From JADJNY01 sp046349615 (GTDB lineage: Bacteria > Planctomycetota > UBA1135 > GCA-002686595), in NCBI GenBank assembly GCA_046349615.1, contig JAXMBZ010000001.1, forward strand, positions 62,001 through 126,000: DNA of 64,000 bases, read 5' to 3'. How positions within the stretch are numbered: position 1 is the stretch's first letter; each line of letters begins with the position of its first letter. Under the pieces are notes generated by a model that worked only from the letters and a program-made list of their open reading frames with translations, was not told the origin of the DNA and made no database searches. The position numbers and the translations under genes are program-made. Of this stretch, positions 26,066-35,450 are shown one piece after another.

Positions 26066-27556
26066 TCACTTCACGCGGACGAGCGCGAGGTCGGACTCGT
26101 CGCGGAGCACGGTGAAGCGCGAGAGCAGCCACGGCCGCATCACCGCGTCGCTCTGCGTGAACGGCGTCGCGACCACGTAGTCGATCCGATGTCTCTTGAG
26201 CACTTCCTCCGCGCCGCGCGGCCCGCCGCCGCGGTTCCATCCGAAGAAGAGCGTCCACACGGGTCGGTCGAGCCAGATCGTCCAGCGCCAGCCCTCCATC
26301 GGCACGGCGACGCGACCGTCGCGCGGGAGCACGGCGTTCGCCTTTTCAGCCCACGCCGCGCAGGTCTCGTGCGCGTGGCGAACGTCGTCCCAGTTCGCGC
26401 GTGGGTGGAAGTCGACGACGAGCAGCGCGCTCGCCGCTGCGATCGGGAGGAGCACGCCGCGCTCGCCGAGCACGCGCTTTCCGAGCCCCTCGAGCAGCTC
26501 CGCGCACGCCGACCACGCGACGAGCATCACGGGCAGGAGAAGTCGGTCCTGGTAGTTGAAATAGGGGAGCACGAGCAGGATCGCGCCGAGCGCGAAGAAG
26601 TCCGCCGCGCGACGCTTGCGCACCGTCTGCACGACGAGCACGAGCACGACGAACGCGCCGAGCGCGATGCTCACGGGGTCTGGCACGTCCTTCTGCATTC
26701 GGCTGCCGAGCGTCGTGAGCGTGCTCTCCGTGTGCGGCTCGACGCGCGCGAGCACGTCGGAAAGCGGCAGTCGCGCCGACGACGGATCGCCGCGGTCGAC
26801 GTTCCACATCCCCGAGGAGTAGTCGTAGAGCGACGTCTGATCGACGGGCGGCGTCGGGTGCACGAAATGGTCGCGGATCTTCCAAGGGATCTGGAGCGTG
26901 ACCGCGACGAGGACGAGCGGCAGGACGCGCGCGAGCACCGTGCGGGTCACCGTCGCGCCGTCCTCGCGCGAACGCAGGAGGCGCGCGACGACGATCCCGC
27001 CGACGAGGATCGTCACGATCGAGCGCACGTAGATCGAGAGCCCGAGCACGACGCCGAGCAGGAGCTCGCGCGCGAGCGACGGCTTCTTCGCGCTCCATCG
27101 ATCGAGCAGCAGCGCGCCGAACACGAGCGCGGTGCCGGGCACGTCGCTCATGACCTGGTTGCGCAGGCTCGCGAAGCCCGGGTTGAACCACGCGACGCCG
27201 GCGAGCAGGAGCGCGACCCACGTCGAGACGCGCTCGCGCGCCCATGCGAAGTACAGCGCGACGCAGACGACGCCCCACGCGCCGACGTAGAGGTTGAGCG
27301 CGTGGAAATCGACGCCGCGCAGCACGATCACCGGCAGGATCAGCACCGGGAAGCCCGGCGGTCGGACGCGGAACGGCTCGTCGAGGAACGTGTACCCGTC
27401 GCCAGCGAGCAGGCTTCGCGCGCACGACACGTACATTGCCGCGTCGTTCGACGCCTCGAACCACGGGTGGACGAGCCACGCGAGGCTCACCGCCGCCAGC
27501 ACGACGATCGCGACGAGCACGAACGTGTCGCGCCGACTCCAACCTCCTCCGCTCAT
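26066..27556 (-). CDS. GT39-like polytopic membrane glycosyltransferase candidate, paralogue 1
   Basis: 496 residues, about 10-12 TM helices. After TM1 comes HPWFEASNDAAMYVSCARSLLAGDGYTFLDEPFRVRPPGFPVLI, then NQVMSDVPGTALVFGALLLDRW. Both blocks recur in the proteins at 27702-29252 and 30919-32490. The Asn-Asp in the first loop is the probable catalytic acidic site of a GT-C fold. A soluble tail contains VAVPMEGWRWTIWLDRPVW. Substrate unknown; the GT2 enzyme directly downstream may make its lipid-linked donor. Confidence 0.75.
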   Translation of the reverse strand: MSGGGWSRRDTFVLVAIVVLAAVSLAWLVHPWFEASNDAAMYVSCARSLLAGDGYTFLDEPFRVRPPGFPVLILPVIVLRGVDFHALNLYVGAWGVVCVALYFAWARERVSTWVALLLAGVAWFNPGFASLRNQVMSDVPGTALVFGALLLDRWSAKKPSLARELLLGVVLGLSIYVRSIVTILVGGIVVARLLRSREDGATVTRTVLARVLPLVLVAVTLQIPWKIRDHFVHPTPPVDQTSLYDYSSGMWNVDRGDPSSARLPLSDVLARVEPHTESTLTTLGSRMQKDVPDPVSIALGAFVVLVLVVQTVRKRRAADFFALGAILLVLPYFNYQDRLLLPVMLVAWSACAELLEGLGKRVLGERGVLLPIAAASALLVVDFHPRANWDDVRHAHETCAAWAEKANAVLPRDGRVAVPMEGWRWTIWLDRPVWTLFFGWNRGGGPRGAEEVLKRHRIDYVVATPFTQSDAVMRPWLLSRFTVLRDESDLALVRVK

Positions 27557-27701
27557 CGCGCGGAGGATAACGCGCGGACGCGGGCGGGATCGAGCGCGAG
27601 ATCGGGCTCGCGAGCGAAGAAGACTCGATCTCGCGCCGGTGTCGGTGCTCGAACCTGGCGCAGTCGAGTGCGCGCAGCGGTCGATCGAGGGACGAGCGCG
27701 C

Positions 27702-29252
27702 TCAGCGCGGTCGCCGGAACAGGCTGACGTCGCCCGAGCGCGCCGGCGCGCCCCAAAGCTGCGTCAGGAGCGGAACGAGCGCGCGGTCCTCCGGCAGGAA
27801 GTCCGCGAGGACGACCGCGTCGATCGCGCGGCGATCGAGCAACTCCTTCACCGCGGATGCGCCGCCGCGACGGCCCGCGAGCGCGAGCGACCAAACCGGG
27901 CGCTTCAAGTGCACGGACCAATGCCAGCCGATCGCGCTCGCGACGCGCGCACGATCGAGCGATCCCGCGAGCGAGTATGCAGCCGCGGAATACGCGTGGT
28001 CGCGCTCGCGGTAGTCGTCCCCGTACGCGTCGCGCCGGACGTCGCACCGGATCGCCGCGACGAGCGCCGTCGCCGCGATCGCGCGCGCGATCCACGTTCG
28101 CGCGGCCGCGAAGCGCGCCGTGTCGCGCCCGACCAGCGCTTCGAGCATCGCCGGGAACGCGAGCGCCTGGATCGGCAGCACGAGCCGCGGCCGAAACGCG
28201 AAGTACACGAGTAGGAGCAGCACGGCGAGCACGACGAACGCCTCGCTCGCGCGCCGCCTCTCCGCGAGCATCCACGCGACGCTCGCCAGCAGGAGCGCGC
28301 CGCCGACGATCGCGAGCACGTTCGTCGCGTCCGCGTCCTCGCTCTCGCCGACCTTCGCGGGCGTCGACGCGACGACGAGGCTCGTCACGAGCGGCTCGAC
28401 GCGCTTCGGGACGCGCGCGAGCAGCGCACTCGGCGCGAGGAGCGGCGAGTCCGGGTCGTACGGACGTTCGTGCCACATCCCCGTGCCGTACGAATAGAGA
28501 AACGTCTGGTCGACGGGCGCTTCGGGGTGGTGGAGCGCGCACCGCACGCTCCACGGGAGCACGACGCACGCGACGCCGAGCACGAGCGTCGCCGCGCGAT
28601 CGCGCAGGAACGAGACGACGCCCCGCGCGTCGCCCGCGCGGTCGAACGCGCGCGCGAAGAGCGTCGCCGGCACGAGCAGGAGCGCGATCGTTCGCACGTA
28701 CGCGCTCGCGCCGATCACGAGGGCGAGCACGAGATCGCGCCGCCACGACGGCCGCGCGGCCGCCCAGCGCTCGACGAGCAGGCCGAGGAGCACGAGCGCG
28801 AGCCCCGGCACGTCGCTCATGACCTGGTTCGACATGCGCCGGAAGTCGGGGTGCGCGAACAGCGCCGCAGCGCAGAGGAACGCGAGCACCACTCCGATCC
28901 TGCGCACGACGAAGAGGTAGAGCAGCGCGCACGCGAGCACGCCCCACAGCGCGACGAACAGGTTCCACGCGAACGGCGCGTCGCCGAAGACGCGCAGGAC
29001 GCCCGCGAGCAGGACGGAGAAGCCCGGCGGACGCACGATGAACGGCTCGCCGAGGTACGCGTACCCGTCGCCCGCGAGCAGCGAGCGGGCCGTCGCGACG
29101 TAGATCGACGCGTCGTTCGTCTCGTCGCTCGCCTCGTAGACGTCGCTGACGAGGAACGGGAGCGACGCGAGCATGCCGAACAAGAGCACGCCGAGCCCGA
29201 TCCACGCGCGCAGGTCGAACGCGCGCTCGCTGCGGTCAGTGGTCGTCGCCAC
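27702..29252 (-). CDS. GT39-like polytopic membrane glycosyltransferase candidate, paralogue 2
   Basis: 516 residues with GTG start at 29252, inside the end of the sulfatase-fold gene (17-bp overlap), so probably coupled to it. Shared blocks: ETNDASIYVATARSLLAGDGYAYLGEPFIVRPPGFSVLLAG, NQVMSDVPGLALVLLGLLVERW, and the tail ASAIGWHWSVHLKRPVW. About 11 TM helices. The 145 bp to paralogue 1 contain no gene. Confidence 0.75.
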   Translation of the reverse strand: MATTTDRSERAFDLRAWIGLGVLLFGMLASLPFLVSDVYEASDETNDASIYVATARSLLAGDGYAYLGEPFIVRPPGFSVLLAGVLRVFGDAPFAWNLFVALWGVLACALLYLFVVRRIGVVLAFLCAAALFAHPDFRRMSNQVMSDVPGLALVLLGLLVERWAAARPSWRRDLVLALVIGASAYVRTIALLLVPATLFARAFDRAGDARGVVSFLRDRAATLVLGVACVVLPWSVRCALHHPEAPVDQTFLYSYGTGMWHERPYDPDSPLLAPSALLARVPKRVEPLVTSLVVASTPAKVGESEDADATNVLAIVGGALLLASVAWMLAERRRASEAFVVLAVLLLLVYFAFRPRLVLPIQALAFPAMLEALVGRDTARFAAARTWIARAIAATALVAAIRCDVRRDAYGDDYRERDHAYSAAAYSLAGSLDRARVASAIGWHWSVHLKRPVWSLALAGRRGGASAVKELLDRRAIDAVVLADFLPEDRALVPLLTQLWGAPARSGDVSLFRRPR

Positions 29253-30693
29253 CTTCGTACCCGGTGTGGCGCAAGGCGCGCTGCGTCTCCGGCGAGTTCA
29301 GCAGCGGAACGGGCGCGATCAGCGGCTCCGCACGTCGGCGCGTGAATTCGTCGCCGCGAGTCCGCAGCTCGCTCACCTTCGCTGCTTGCGCCGCGGCGAG
29401 GTCGTGGAGCTCCGCCGGGTCCGTGCCGACGTCGAAGAGGGCTTCGGGCCGGCCGGCCTCCGCGACGAGGCGCCACCGTCCGTCGGTCACGGCGCTCCAG
29501 CGCGCTGCGGAGCCGGGCTCGCGCACGACCTGGACGCACGCGCGCTCGCTCGTCGGCGCTCCGCGCAGCAGTGAAACGCCGCGGTTCTCGCGCCCGGCGA
29601 CGCTCAGCGCTTCGAGCACGGTGGGCCAGAGATCGAGGTGGCTCACCGTCGCGCTCGAGCGCGCGGGCGGCGGCGCGATCGACTTCGGAGCCTTGACGAG
29701 CAGCGGCACGCGCACTTCCTCGCGGAACACGTTCTCGCCGTGGCAGAACCAGAAGCCGTGCTCACCGAGCGACTCGCCGTGGTCCGACGTGAACACGATC
29801 AGCGCGTCGTCGTACCAACCGTTCGTCTCGAGCCACGCGATCAAGCGCCCGAACTGCGCGTCGAAGTAGCGCACTTCGCCGTCGTAGCGCACGCGGTACC
29901 GCTCGGGGTCGCGCTCGCCGTCGACGGCCTGGTACATCGGGATCTGACCGCGTCCGAGCTGCGTGCGTCCGATCGGCGGCGCGGGTTCGCCGGTGCTCGG
30001 CCGTTCGAGGCCCGCGAGCATCTCCGGCGGCGGCACGTACGGGCCGTGCGGATCCTGGTAGTGGACCCAGAGGAACACGCGGTCGTCGCCCGCGCGTTTG
30101 CACGCCTCGAGCCACTCGATCGCGGCGTCGGTGGTCTCGGGCGCGCGACGCTCGAACATCGCGCGCGCGCCTTCGCGCGACTCCATGCGGTCGTCGTAAT
30201 GCGCGAAACCCTGCTGGAGCCCGACGTCGCCTTGTTCTGGGGCGGGCCGGCGGAGCACCCAGTTCGACACGACCGCGCCGGTCTTCATGCCGGCGCCGCG
30301 CGCGAGCTCCGCGAGCGTGGTCGCGGGCGCGCCGAGGAGGTTCTTGTTGCCGCCCGCGAGGCCGAGCTCGTCGGGCAGGCGGCCGGTGTGCAGCGCGCTC
30401 AGCGCGGGCCCGGTGATCGGGATCGTCGTGTACGCCTCGTCGTACGCGACGCAGCGCGCGGCGAACGCGTCGAGCGAGGGACTCGTCGGCCGCGTGTAGC
30501 CGTCGAAGCCGAGCCGATCGGCGCGGAGCGTGTCGCACGTGATCAGGATCACGCGGCGCGCCGGCGCGGACGGAGCGCGCGGGCAACTCGAGAGCACGAG
30601 CAGCGCGCCGGCGAAGGCTCCGAGGAGAGCTCGGCCGATGCGCGCTCGACGCGCACGGGGCGAAGCGCCGACGAACGAGGAGCGGAGGGACAT
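29236..30693 (-). CDS. Sulfatase-fold lipoprotein lacking the formylglycine Cys/Ser, second copy
   Basis: 485 residues from MSLRSSFVG; the frame is open to 30879 but only this start gives a basic N-region plus lipobox VLSSC (Cys37). First metal motif VILITCDTLRADRLG (Asp54, Asp59), second metal motif IVFTSDHGESLGEHGFWFCHGEN. The nucleophile region reads TTIPITGPALSALHTG; aligning on the final TG places Thr94 (T-x-P) at the sulfatase Cys/Ser position, with Leu in place of Arg. It is only distantly similar to the lipoprotein at 19876-21297. Hydrolysis or transfer of a phosphate-type ester on envelope glycans is an inference. Confidence 0.8.
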   Translation of the reverse strand: MSLRSSFVGASPRARRARIGRALLGAFAGALLVLSSCPRAPSAPARRVILITCDTLRADRLGFDGYTRPTSPSLDAFAARCVAYDEAYTTIPITGPALSALHTGRLPDELGLAGGNKNLLGAPATTLAELARGAGMKTGAVVSNWVLRRPAPEQGDVGLQQGFAHYDDRMESREGARAMFERRAPETTDAAIEWLEACKRAGDDRVFLWVHYQDPHGPYVPPPEMLAGLERPSTGEPAPPIGRTQLGRGQIPMYQAVDGERDPERYRVRYDGEVRYFDAQFGRLIAWLETNGWYDDALIVFTSDHGESLGEHGFWFCHGENVFREEVRVPLLVKAPKSIAPPPARSSATVSHLDLWPTVLEALSVAGRENRGVSLLRGAPTSERACVQVVREPGSAARWSAVTDGRWRLVAEAGRPEALFDVGTDPAELHDLAAAQAAKVSELRTRGDEFTRRRAEPLIAPVPLLNSPETQRALRHTGYEGGDDH

Positions 30694-30918
30694 GGACTGC
30701 GAATCGTAGCGCGCGCAACGGCTTCGCGGCACGCGCGTCGCCTCCATCCGCGACGGGAAGGAGGGGGAGGTCGGACCGATGGAGCGCGTGCCCTCCCCGA
30801 CTTCATCGGGGATCGAACGCCGGGCGGCGTGTGAACGTACTTCGCTCCGCGAAGGGCGATGCGGACCCGCTCCACGCATTCGTCCCGAGCTCGAAGGAGA
30901 CCGCGTGCGGGGGCCGAG

Positions 30919-32490
30919 TCAGCGCACGCGCTCGACGCGCCCGAGGTCGACGTCGACGGAGCTCTTCACGAGCGGCGCGAGCGCCTGTTCCACGTCGGGG
31001 CGCAGCGGCATGAGCTCGGTCGTGAGGAGCGTGTCGATGTGCTCACGCTCGAGCATCGCGGGCAGCGCTCCCGCGCCGCTGCGCTGCGCGACGAACTGCA
31101 GGCTCCACACCGGGCGGCCGAGGTAGACCGAGAAATGCCAGCCGAGCCACGCCGCCGGCCGCGCGTCGGGCGCGAGCGACTTCGCGACGGCGTCGCAGTA
31201 GCGCTCCATCTGCTCGTGCGTCGCGCGCACCGTCTCCCAGTTCTTGCGCGGCGCCCAGTCGACCCACGCGACCGACGCGATCACGGCGACCGCGATGCCG
31301 CGCGCCGCCGCGCGCGGGACGCGCAGGGCTTCGAGCGCGAGGAGCAAGGCCTCGAGCGCCGCGACGCTCGCGAGCATCCACACCGGGAGCGCGTGCCGGT
31401 CGAGGAAGCTCACGAACACGAAGAGCATCGCCGACGCGCCGAGCACGAACCACTCCGCGGACGCGCGCCGTCTCCACGCGACGACGAGCACGGCGAGGAG
31501 CACGAGAGCGCCGAGCACGAGCTCCACCGCGCCCGTGTCCGGCGCCTGCATCCGCGAACCGAGCAGCGCCGTCAGCTTCTCGACGCGCGCGGGCACTTGC
31601 TGCGCGATCTCGGAGAGCGGACGCAGCGGCGAGTTCGGGTCGCCGATGTCCGTGCGCCACATCGCGGTCGAGTACGAGTGCACGTAGAGCTGGTCGACGG
31701 CGCCCGCGGGCCGATGCGCGGCGCTCCACAGCGTCCACGGCTCGAGCGCCAGCGCCGCGCCGATCGCGAGCGGCAGCGAGCGACGAGCGACGGCGCGGAC
31801 GAACGCGACGCCGCGCGCTCCGCCGGACCACGCTTCGCAGGCGCGTGCGAGCACGATCGCGGGCGCGAGGAGCACGTTCATCGAGCGCACGAGGCTCGCG
31901 AGCCCGATCGCGAGCCCGAGCACGCCGTCGCGGAACAGCATCGCGCGCCGCGGAGTGCTCCACGCGCTCGCACCGCCCTCGAGAGCCGCGCTCGACGGCT
32001 CACGGCGCGAGAACGCACGCTCGAGCAGGAGGCAGAGCACGAGCAGCGCCGTCCCCGGCACGTCGGACAGCACCATGTTGCAGAGGTGCTGGTAGGCCGG
32101 CGCGAACCACAGCGCGAGTACGAGTACGAACGCGACGACGCCGCCGAGGCGCTCGCGCGACCACGCGAAGAGCAGCGCGAGGCCCGCGATGCCGAACGCG
32201 CTCACGTAGAGGTTCAGGGCATGGAAGTCGACGTGCTCGCCCGCGACGAACGGCGCGAGCAGCACGCTGAACCCCGGCGGACGCACGGTGAACGGCTCGC
32301 CGAGGTAGGTGTAGCCCTCGCCGTGCGCGAGCGCGCGCGCCGTGATCACGTAGATCGACGCGTCGTTCGCACGCTCGTACCAGGGATGGACGAGCCAAAC
32401 GAGGCTCGCGCCGGCGATCGCGAGGAACGCGAGGAAAAGGGCGAGCTCGAGCCGGCTCCAACGCCCCGATTCCGTGCCTTGCGCGCCCAT
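30919..32490 (-). CDS. GT39-like polytopic membrane glycosyltransferase candidate, paralogue 3
   Basis: 523 residues from MGAQGTESGRWSR. Contains HPWYERANDASIYVITARALAHGEGYTYLGEPFTVRPPGFSVLL, NMVLSDVPGTALLVLCLLLERAF and the tail AAWLGWHFSVYLGRPVW, as in paralogues 1 and 2. It is closer to paralogue 1 in the first 100 residues (SRLELALFLAFLAIAGASLVWLVHPWYE versus VLVAIVVLAAVSLAWLVHPWFE). About 11 TM helices. First gene of the minus-strand run; the divergent GT2 gene starts 122 bp away. Confidence 0.75.
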   Translation of the reverse strand: MGAQGTESGRWSRLELALFLAFLAIAGASLVWLVHPWYERANDASIYVITARALAHGEGYTYLGEPFTVRPPGFSVLLAPFVAGEHVDFHALNLYVSAFGIAGLALLFAWSRERLGGVVAFVLVLALWFAPAYQHLCNMVLSDVPGTALLVLCLLLERAFSRREPSSAALEGGASAWSTPRRAMLFRDGVLGLAIGLASLVRSMNVLLAPAIVLARACEAWSGGARGVAFVRAVARRSLPLAIGAALALEPWTLWSAAHRPAGAVDQLYVHSYSTAMWRTDIGDPNSPLRPLSEIAQQVPARVEKLTALLGSRMQAPDTGAVELVLGALVLLAVLVVAWRRRASAEWFVLGASAMLFVFVSFLDRHALPVWMLASVAALEALLLALEALRVPRAAARGIAVAVIASVAWVDWAPRKNWETVRATHEQMERYCDAVAKSLAPDARPAAWLGWHFSVYLGRPVWSLQFVAQRSGAGALPAMLEREHIDTLLTTELMPLRPDVEQALAPLVKSSVDVDLGRVERVR

Positions 32491-32612
32491 GGTTTCGAGC
32501 GGACACGGTAGGGGCGAGGGCGGTGCTTCGCCAGGGAGCGGAGCTCGATCGCGGCGGCGAACGCGGCTCGTTCGGCCTTGTTCCGCCCGTGGAGCGACTC
32601 CAGAATGCGCCC

Positions 32613-33356
32613 ATGGTCCGCAGTTGGCGCACGATCGTCGTCATGCCGGCGTACAACGCCGCGAACACGCTGGAGCGCGTCGTCGCCGACGTCCCGAAGG
32701 AGCACGTCGACGAGATCATCGTCGTCGACGACTGCAGCAAGGACGACACGGTCGAGGTCGCGAAGCGTCTGCCCGTCACGCTGATCCAGCACCAGAAGAA
32801 CACGGGCTACGGCGGCAACCAGAAGACGTGCTACGACACGGCGCTCGCGCACGGCGCCGACTACGTCGTGATGATCCACGGCGACTACCAGTACGACGCG
32901 CGCATGATCCCGACGGCGATCGAGGTGCTCCGCCACGGCATCTGCGACGTGATGCTCGGGAACCGCATCCGCACGCGCCGTGAAGCGCTCGCCGGCGGCA
33001 TGCCGAAGTCGAAGTACTTCGCGAACCGCGGGCTGACGATCCTCGAGAACCTGCTGACGGGACAGAACCTCGGCGAGTGGCACTCCGGCTTCCGCGCCTA
33101 CAACCGCAAGGTGCTCGAGACGCTCCCGTACCGCCGCAACAGCGACAACTTCGTCTTCGACTCGCAGTTCCTGGTGCAGTGCGTGCACCACGGCTTCAAG
33201 CTCGGCGATCTGCCCGTGCCCGTGCGCTACTTCGACGAAGCGTCGAGCATCAGCTTGAAGAACTCGACGATCTACGCGCTCAAGACGCTCTCGACGTTCG
33301 GCCAGTGGTACCTCCACAAGGCCGGGCTGAAGAACGAGCTCTTCCTGCCGCGCTGA
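32613..33356 (+). CDS. Family 2 glycosyltransferase, dolichol-phosphate-mannose-synthase-like
   Basis: 247 residues from MVRSWRTIVVMPAYNAA. GT-A motifs: EIIVVDDCSKDDTVEVAKRL, KNTGYGGNQKTCYDTAL, VVMIHGDYQYDARMIPTAIEVL (the DxD equivalent is GDYQYD), GEWHSGFRAYNRKVLETLPY. There are no C-terminal TM helices, unlike the GT2 protein at 24999-25940. Cytosolic sugar transferase, probably to a polyprenyl phosphate. Alone on the plus strand, divergent from paralogue 3 of the GT39-like set. Confidence 0.88.
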   Translation: MVRSWRTIVVMPAYNAANTLERVVADVPKEHVDEIIVVDDCSKDDTVEVAKRLPVTLIQHQKNTGYGGNQKTCYDTALAHGADYVVMIHGDYQYDARMIPTAIEVLRHGICDVMLGNRIRTRREALAGGMPKSKYFANRGLTILENLLTGQNLGEWHSGFRAYNRKVLETLPYRRNSDNFVFDSQFLVQCVHHGFKLGDLPVPVRYFDEASSISLKNSTIYALKTLSTFGQWYLHKAGLKNELFLPR

Positions 33357-33449
33357 ACGCTCGAGCGCGGTTCTGGAAGGAACTTCCGGATCGCCGATTC
33401 CAGAACGGCTCCGTGCCCGGTCGATGCTCGGTGCGGGGGCAGGCTGGGA

Positions 33450-34565
33450 TTGTCGGAAGGCAGGAGACGGCGGAGCGCGTTCGTGCTCGCGCTCGCGACG
33501 TTCGTCGCGGGTTGTGGAAGCGGTCTGCAGCGCGTCGAGATCGAGAACGCGCGCTCGACGGCGATCGCGTGCACGGGATGGTCGCGCAGCGAAGGCGGAA
33601 CCGCACGAGCGGTCGGTACATGGCGCTTCTTCTTCGACAGTGGTGCCGTGCGCGCGCTCGGCGAGTACGACCACGGGCCCGCCGTGCGGAGCGTGCCGGC
33701 GCTCGTCCGCGAGACCACGGTGCCCGACGAAGGTCGCACGGGCTGGTGGACGACGTGGAGTGAGCGCGGCGTCAAGACGTCGGAGGGCGCGTATCGCGCC
33801 GGGCGTCCGCACGGGATGTGGAAGCGGTGGGACGATGCGGGAACGCTGCGTGCGCGCGGCGAGTACTGGGGCGGGCGCAAGCTCGGCGTGCACCGCACGT
33901 GGCACGCGAGCGGCACGCTCGCGACCGAGGGTGCGTTCCACTTCGACCAACCGCGCGGTGAGCACGTCCACTACGACGACCAAGGGACGCTCCGCTGGCG
34001 CGCGCACTACACGAACGGCGCGCTCGATGGGCTCGTCGAGGAGTGGGACGAGCGCGGCATCCTTCGGGAGCGCGCGTGGTACGCGGCCGGTCGTCTGCAG
34101 GGCGCGCGCACGCAGTGGGACGAGCTCGGCCGCCGCACCAACCGCTCGCGCTACGACGCGGGCGTGCTCGACGGCCCGAGCCTGCTCTTCCATCCGAACG
34201 GCGCCGTGCGTTTGCGCAGTCGGTTCGCGAAAGGCGTGCAGGAAGGCGTCGTGTGCGGGTTCGACGCGGAAGGGCGCCGCGAGTGGGCGGGGTACTACGT
34301 CGAGGGCAAGCTCCACGGAGTGCGGCTCGACTGGCACACCAACGGGGAGCTCCGCGCGTCGACGACGTTCGCGCGCGGCGTCGAAGAGGGCCCGTACGAG
34401 GAATACGACGAGTTGGGTCGGTTGCGCGCGCGCGGCGCATTTCACGCGGGGCGGCGCGAGGGGAACTGGACGTTCTTCGCAGCGGACGGCCTCGCCGACG
34501 TCGAGCGGTCCGGGCGCTACTCGGCCGGCGCGCTCGTGGCGGCGGGCATCGCGCCGGGTTCGTGA
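33450..34565 (+). CDS. MORN/YwqK-type repeat lipoprotein
   Basis: 371 residues if the TTG at 33450 is used; that start supplies the basic N-region of a lipoprotein signal ending FVAGC (Cys22). A GTG eleven codons later is possible but shortens the signal. The mature part is at least ten repeats of about 23 residues of the MORN/YwqK kind: GxYRAGRPHGMWKRWDDAG, GEYWGGRKLGVHRTWHASG, HYTNGALDGLVEEWDERG, YYVEGKLHGVRLDWHTNG, AFHAGRREGNWTFFAADG. Such proteins form beta-hairpin solenoids; their roles are mostly unknown despite the antitoxin label given to YwqK relatives. Confidence 0.82.
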   Translation: MSEGRRRRSAFVLALATFVAGCGSGLQRVEIENARSTAIACTGWSRSEGGTARAVGTWRFFFDSGAVRALGEYDHGPAVRSVPALVRETTVPDEGRTGWWTTWSERGVKTSEGAYRAGRPHGMWKRWDDAGTLRARGEYWGGRKLGVHRTWHASGTLATEGAFHFDQPRGEHVHYDDQGTLRWRAHYTNGALDGLVEEWDERGILRERAWYAAGRLQGARTQWDELGRRTNRSRYDAGVLDGPSLLFHPNGAVRLRSRFAKGVQEGVVCGFDAEGRREWAGYYVEGKLHGVRLDWHTNGELRASTTFARGVEEGPYEEYDELGRLRARGAFHAGRREGNWTFFAADGLADVERSGRYSAGALVAAGIAPGS

Positions 34566-34574
34566 GCGCGTGCG

Positions 34575-34658
34575 TGGTGCGGAAGGGGGGACTCGAACCC
34601 CCACGGGTTTCCCCACGAGATCCTAAGTCTCGCGCGTCTGCCGTTTCGCCACTCCCGC
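34575..34658 (-). tRNA. tRNA-Leu (anticodon UAG), CCA encoded
   Basis: On the minus strand the 84-nt gene starts GCGGGAG at 34658, pairs with CTTCCGC, and ends with discriminator A and an encoded CCA (34577-34575). The anticodon stem is CGAGA/TCTCG with a 7-base loop CTTAGGA, so the anticodon is TAG. The T-arm reads GGGGGTTCGAGTCCCCC. The long variable arm (GTGGGGAAACCC region) fits a class II leucine tRNA. Confidence 0.96.
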
Positions 34659-34709
34659 AGCGCGGGGAAGAGCATAGCGCGACCGCGCGGGAACCGCGAA
34701 GATGCTTCG

Positions 34710-35450
34710 ATGTTCGTCGATCTCATCGGCGTCGCGCTCTGCTTCGGGCTCTGCCTCGTGCTCGTCGCGGGCCTGCGTGCACCGCGCGCGCGTGTGTTCG
34801 CGGCGCTCGGCCTCGTGCCGGCGACCGGTGCGTGCGTCGCGTTCGCGAGCGCCGCGTTCGAACTCCACTTCGAGGTCCTCGCGCGGTACGCGTACGGACT
34901 CGCTGCGCTCGCGCTCGGGTTCGCGCACGCGGTGGTGTTCTCGATCGCAGCGCTGCCGCGCGAGCGAGTCGGGCTCCGCGGTTGGATGCTCTTCGCGGGG
35001 CTCTGGGCGGGCGCCTTCGCCGCGCTCGTGATCTTCGATCCGAGCCCGAACCCCGCGCTGATCGTGGTGCTCGGCCTGCTCGGCGTCGCGACGATCGCTT
35101 CGTGGTGCGCGCTGCCGTTCCTGTCGCGTGAGCGCGGCTTCACGCGGCACGGATCCGCGGACGTGCCGAGCGTGCGCTTCGCGTGCCCGCGGTGCGGGAC
35201 GCGCGTCGACTGGGGGAAGGGCGTCGCCGCGTGCACGGACTGCGGGCTCTTCCTGCACATCGCGTGGCCCGCGTCCGAACCAGCGGAAGCACCCACCCCG
35301 GCTCCCGTGGAGCGGAGCGTGCGCTTCTCCTGCCCGGGATGCGGGACGCGCGCGCGGTGGAACGTCGGCGTGTCCGCGTGCGCGCGGTGCGGGCTCGCGC
35401 TGTCGCTGCATTGGAACGTGCACCGCACGGGCGCCGGAGGAAGCGCATGA
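34710..35450 (+). CDS. Membrane protein with two C-terminal zinc ribbons
   Basis: 246 residues. Four to five TM helices in the first 145 residues, then two four-cysteine zinc ribbons: CPRCGTRVDW...CTDCGLFLHI (about 153-180) and CPGCGTRARW...CARCGLALSLHW (about 210-236), joined by an Ala/Pro/Glu linker. The two ribbons are clearly duplicated. No named family is recognised. The stop overlaps the start of the next gene (ATGA), so the two are coupled. Confidence 0.72.
   Translation: MFVDLIGVALCFGLCLVLVAGLRAPRARVFAALGLVPATGACVAFASAAFELHFEVLARYAYGLAALALGFAHAVVFSIAALPRERVGLRGWMLFAGLWAGAFAALVIFDPSPNPALIVVLGLLGVATIASWCALPFLSRERGFTRHGSADVPSVRFACPRCGTRVDWGKGVAACTDCGLFLHIAWPASEPAEAPTPAPVERSVRFSCPGCGTRARWNVGVSACARCGLALSLHWNVHRTGAGGSA

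Noticed and set aside
30840..30860. Small hairpin CTTCGC-TCC-GCGAAG between two minus-strand genes
   Set aside because: Six-base stem without T-run; such stems are frequent by chance at this GC content.
34575..34658. Whether the tRNA could be tRNA-Sec supporting the selenoprotein
   Set aside because: The anticodon is UAG with a leucine class II structure; selC must be elsewhere if present.
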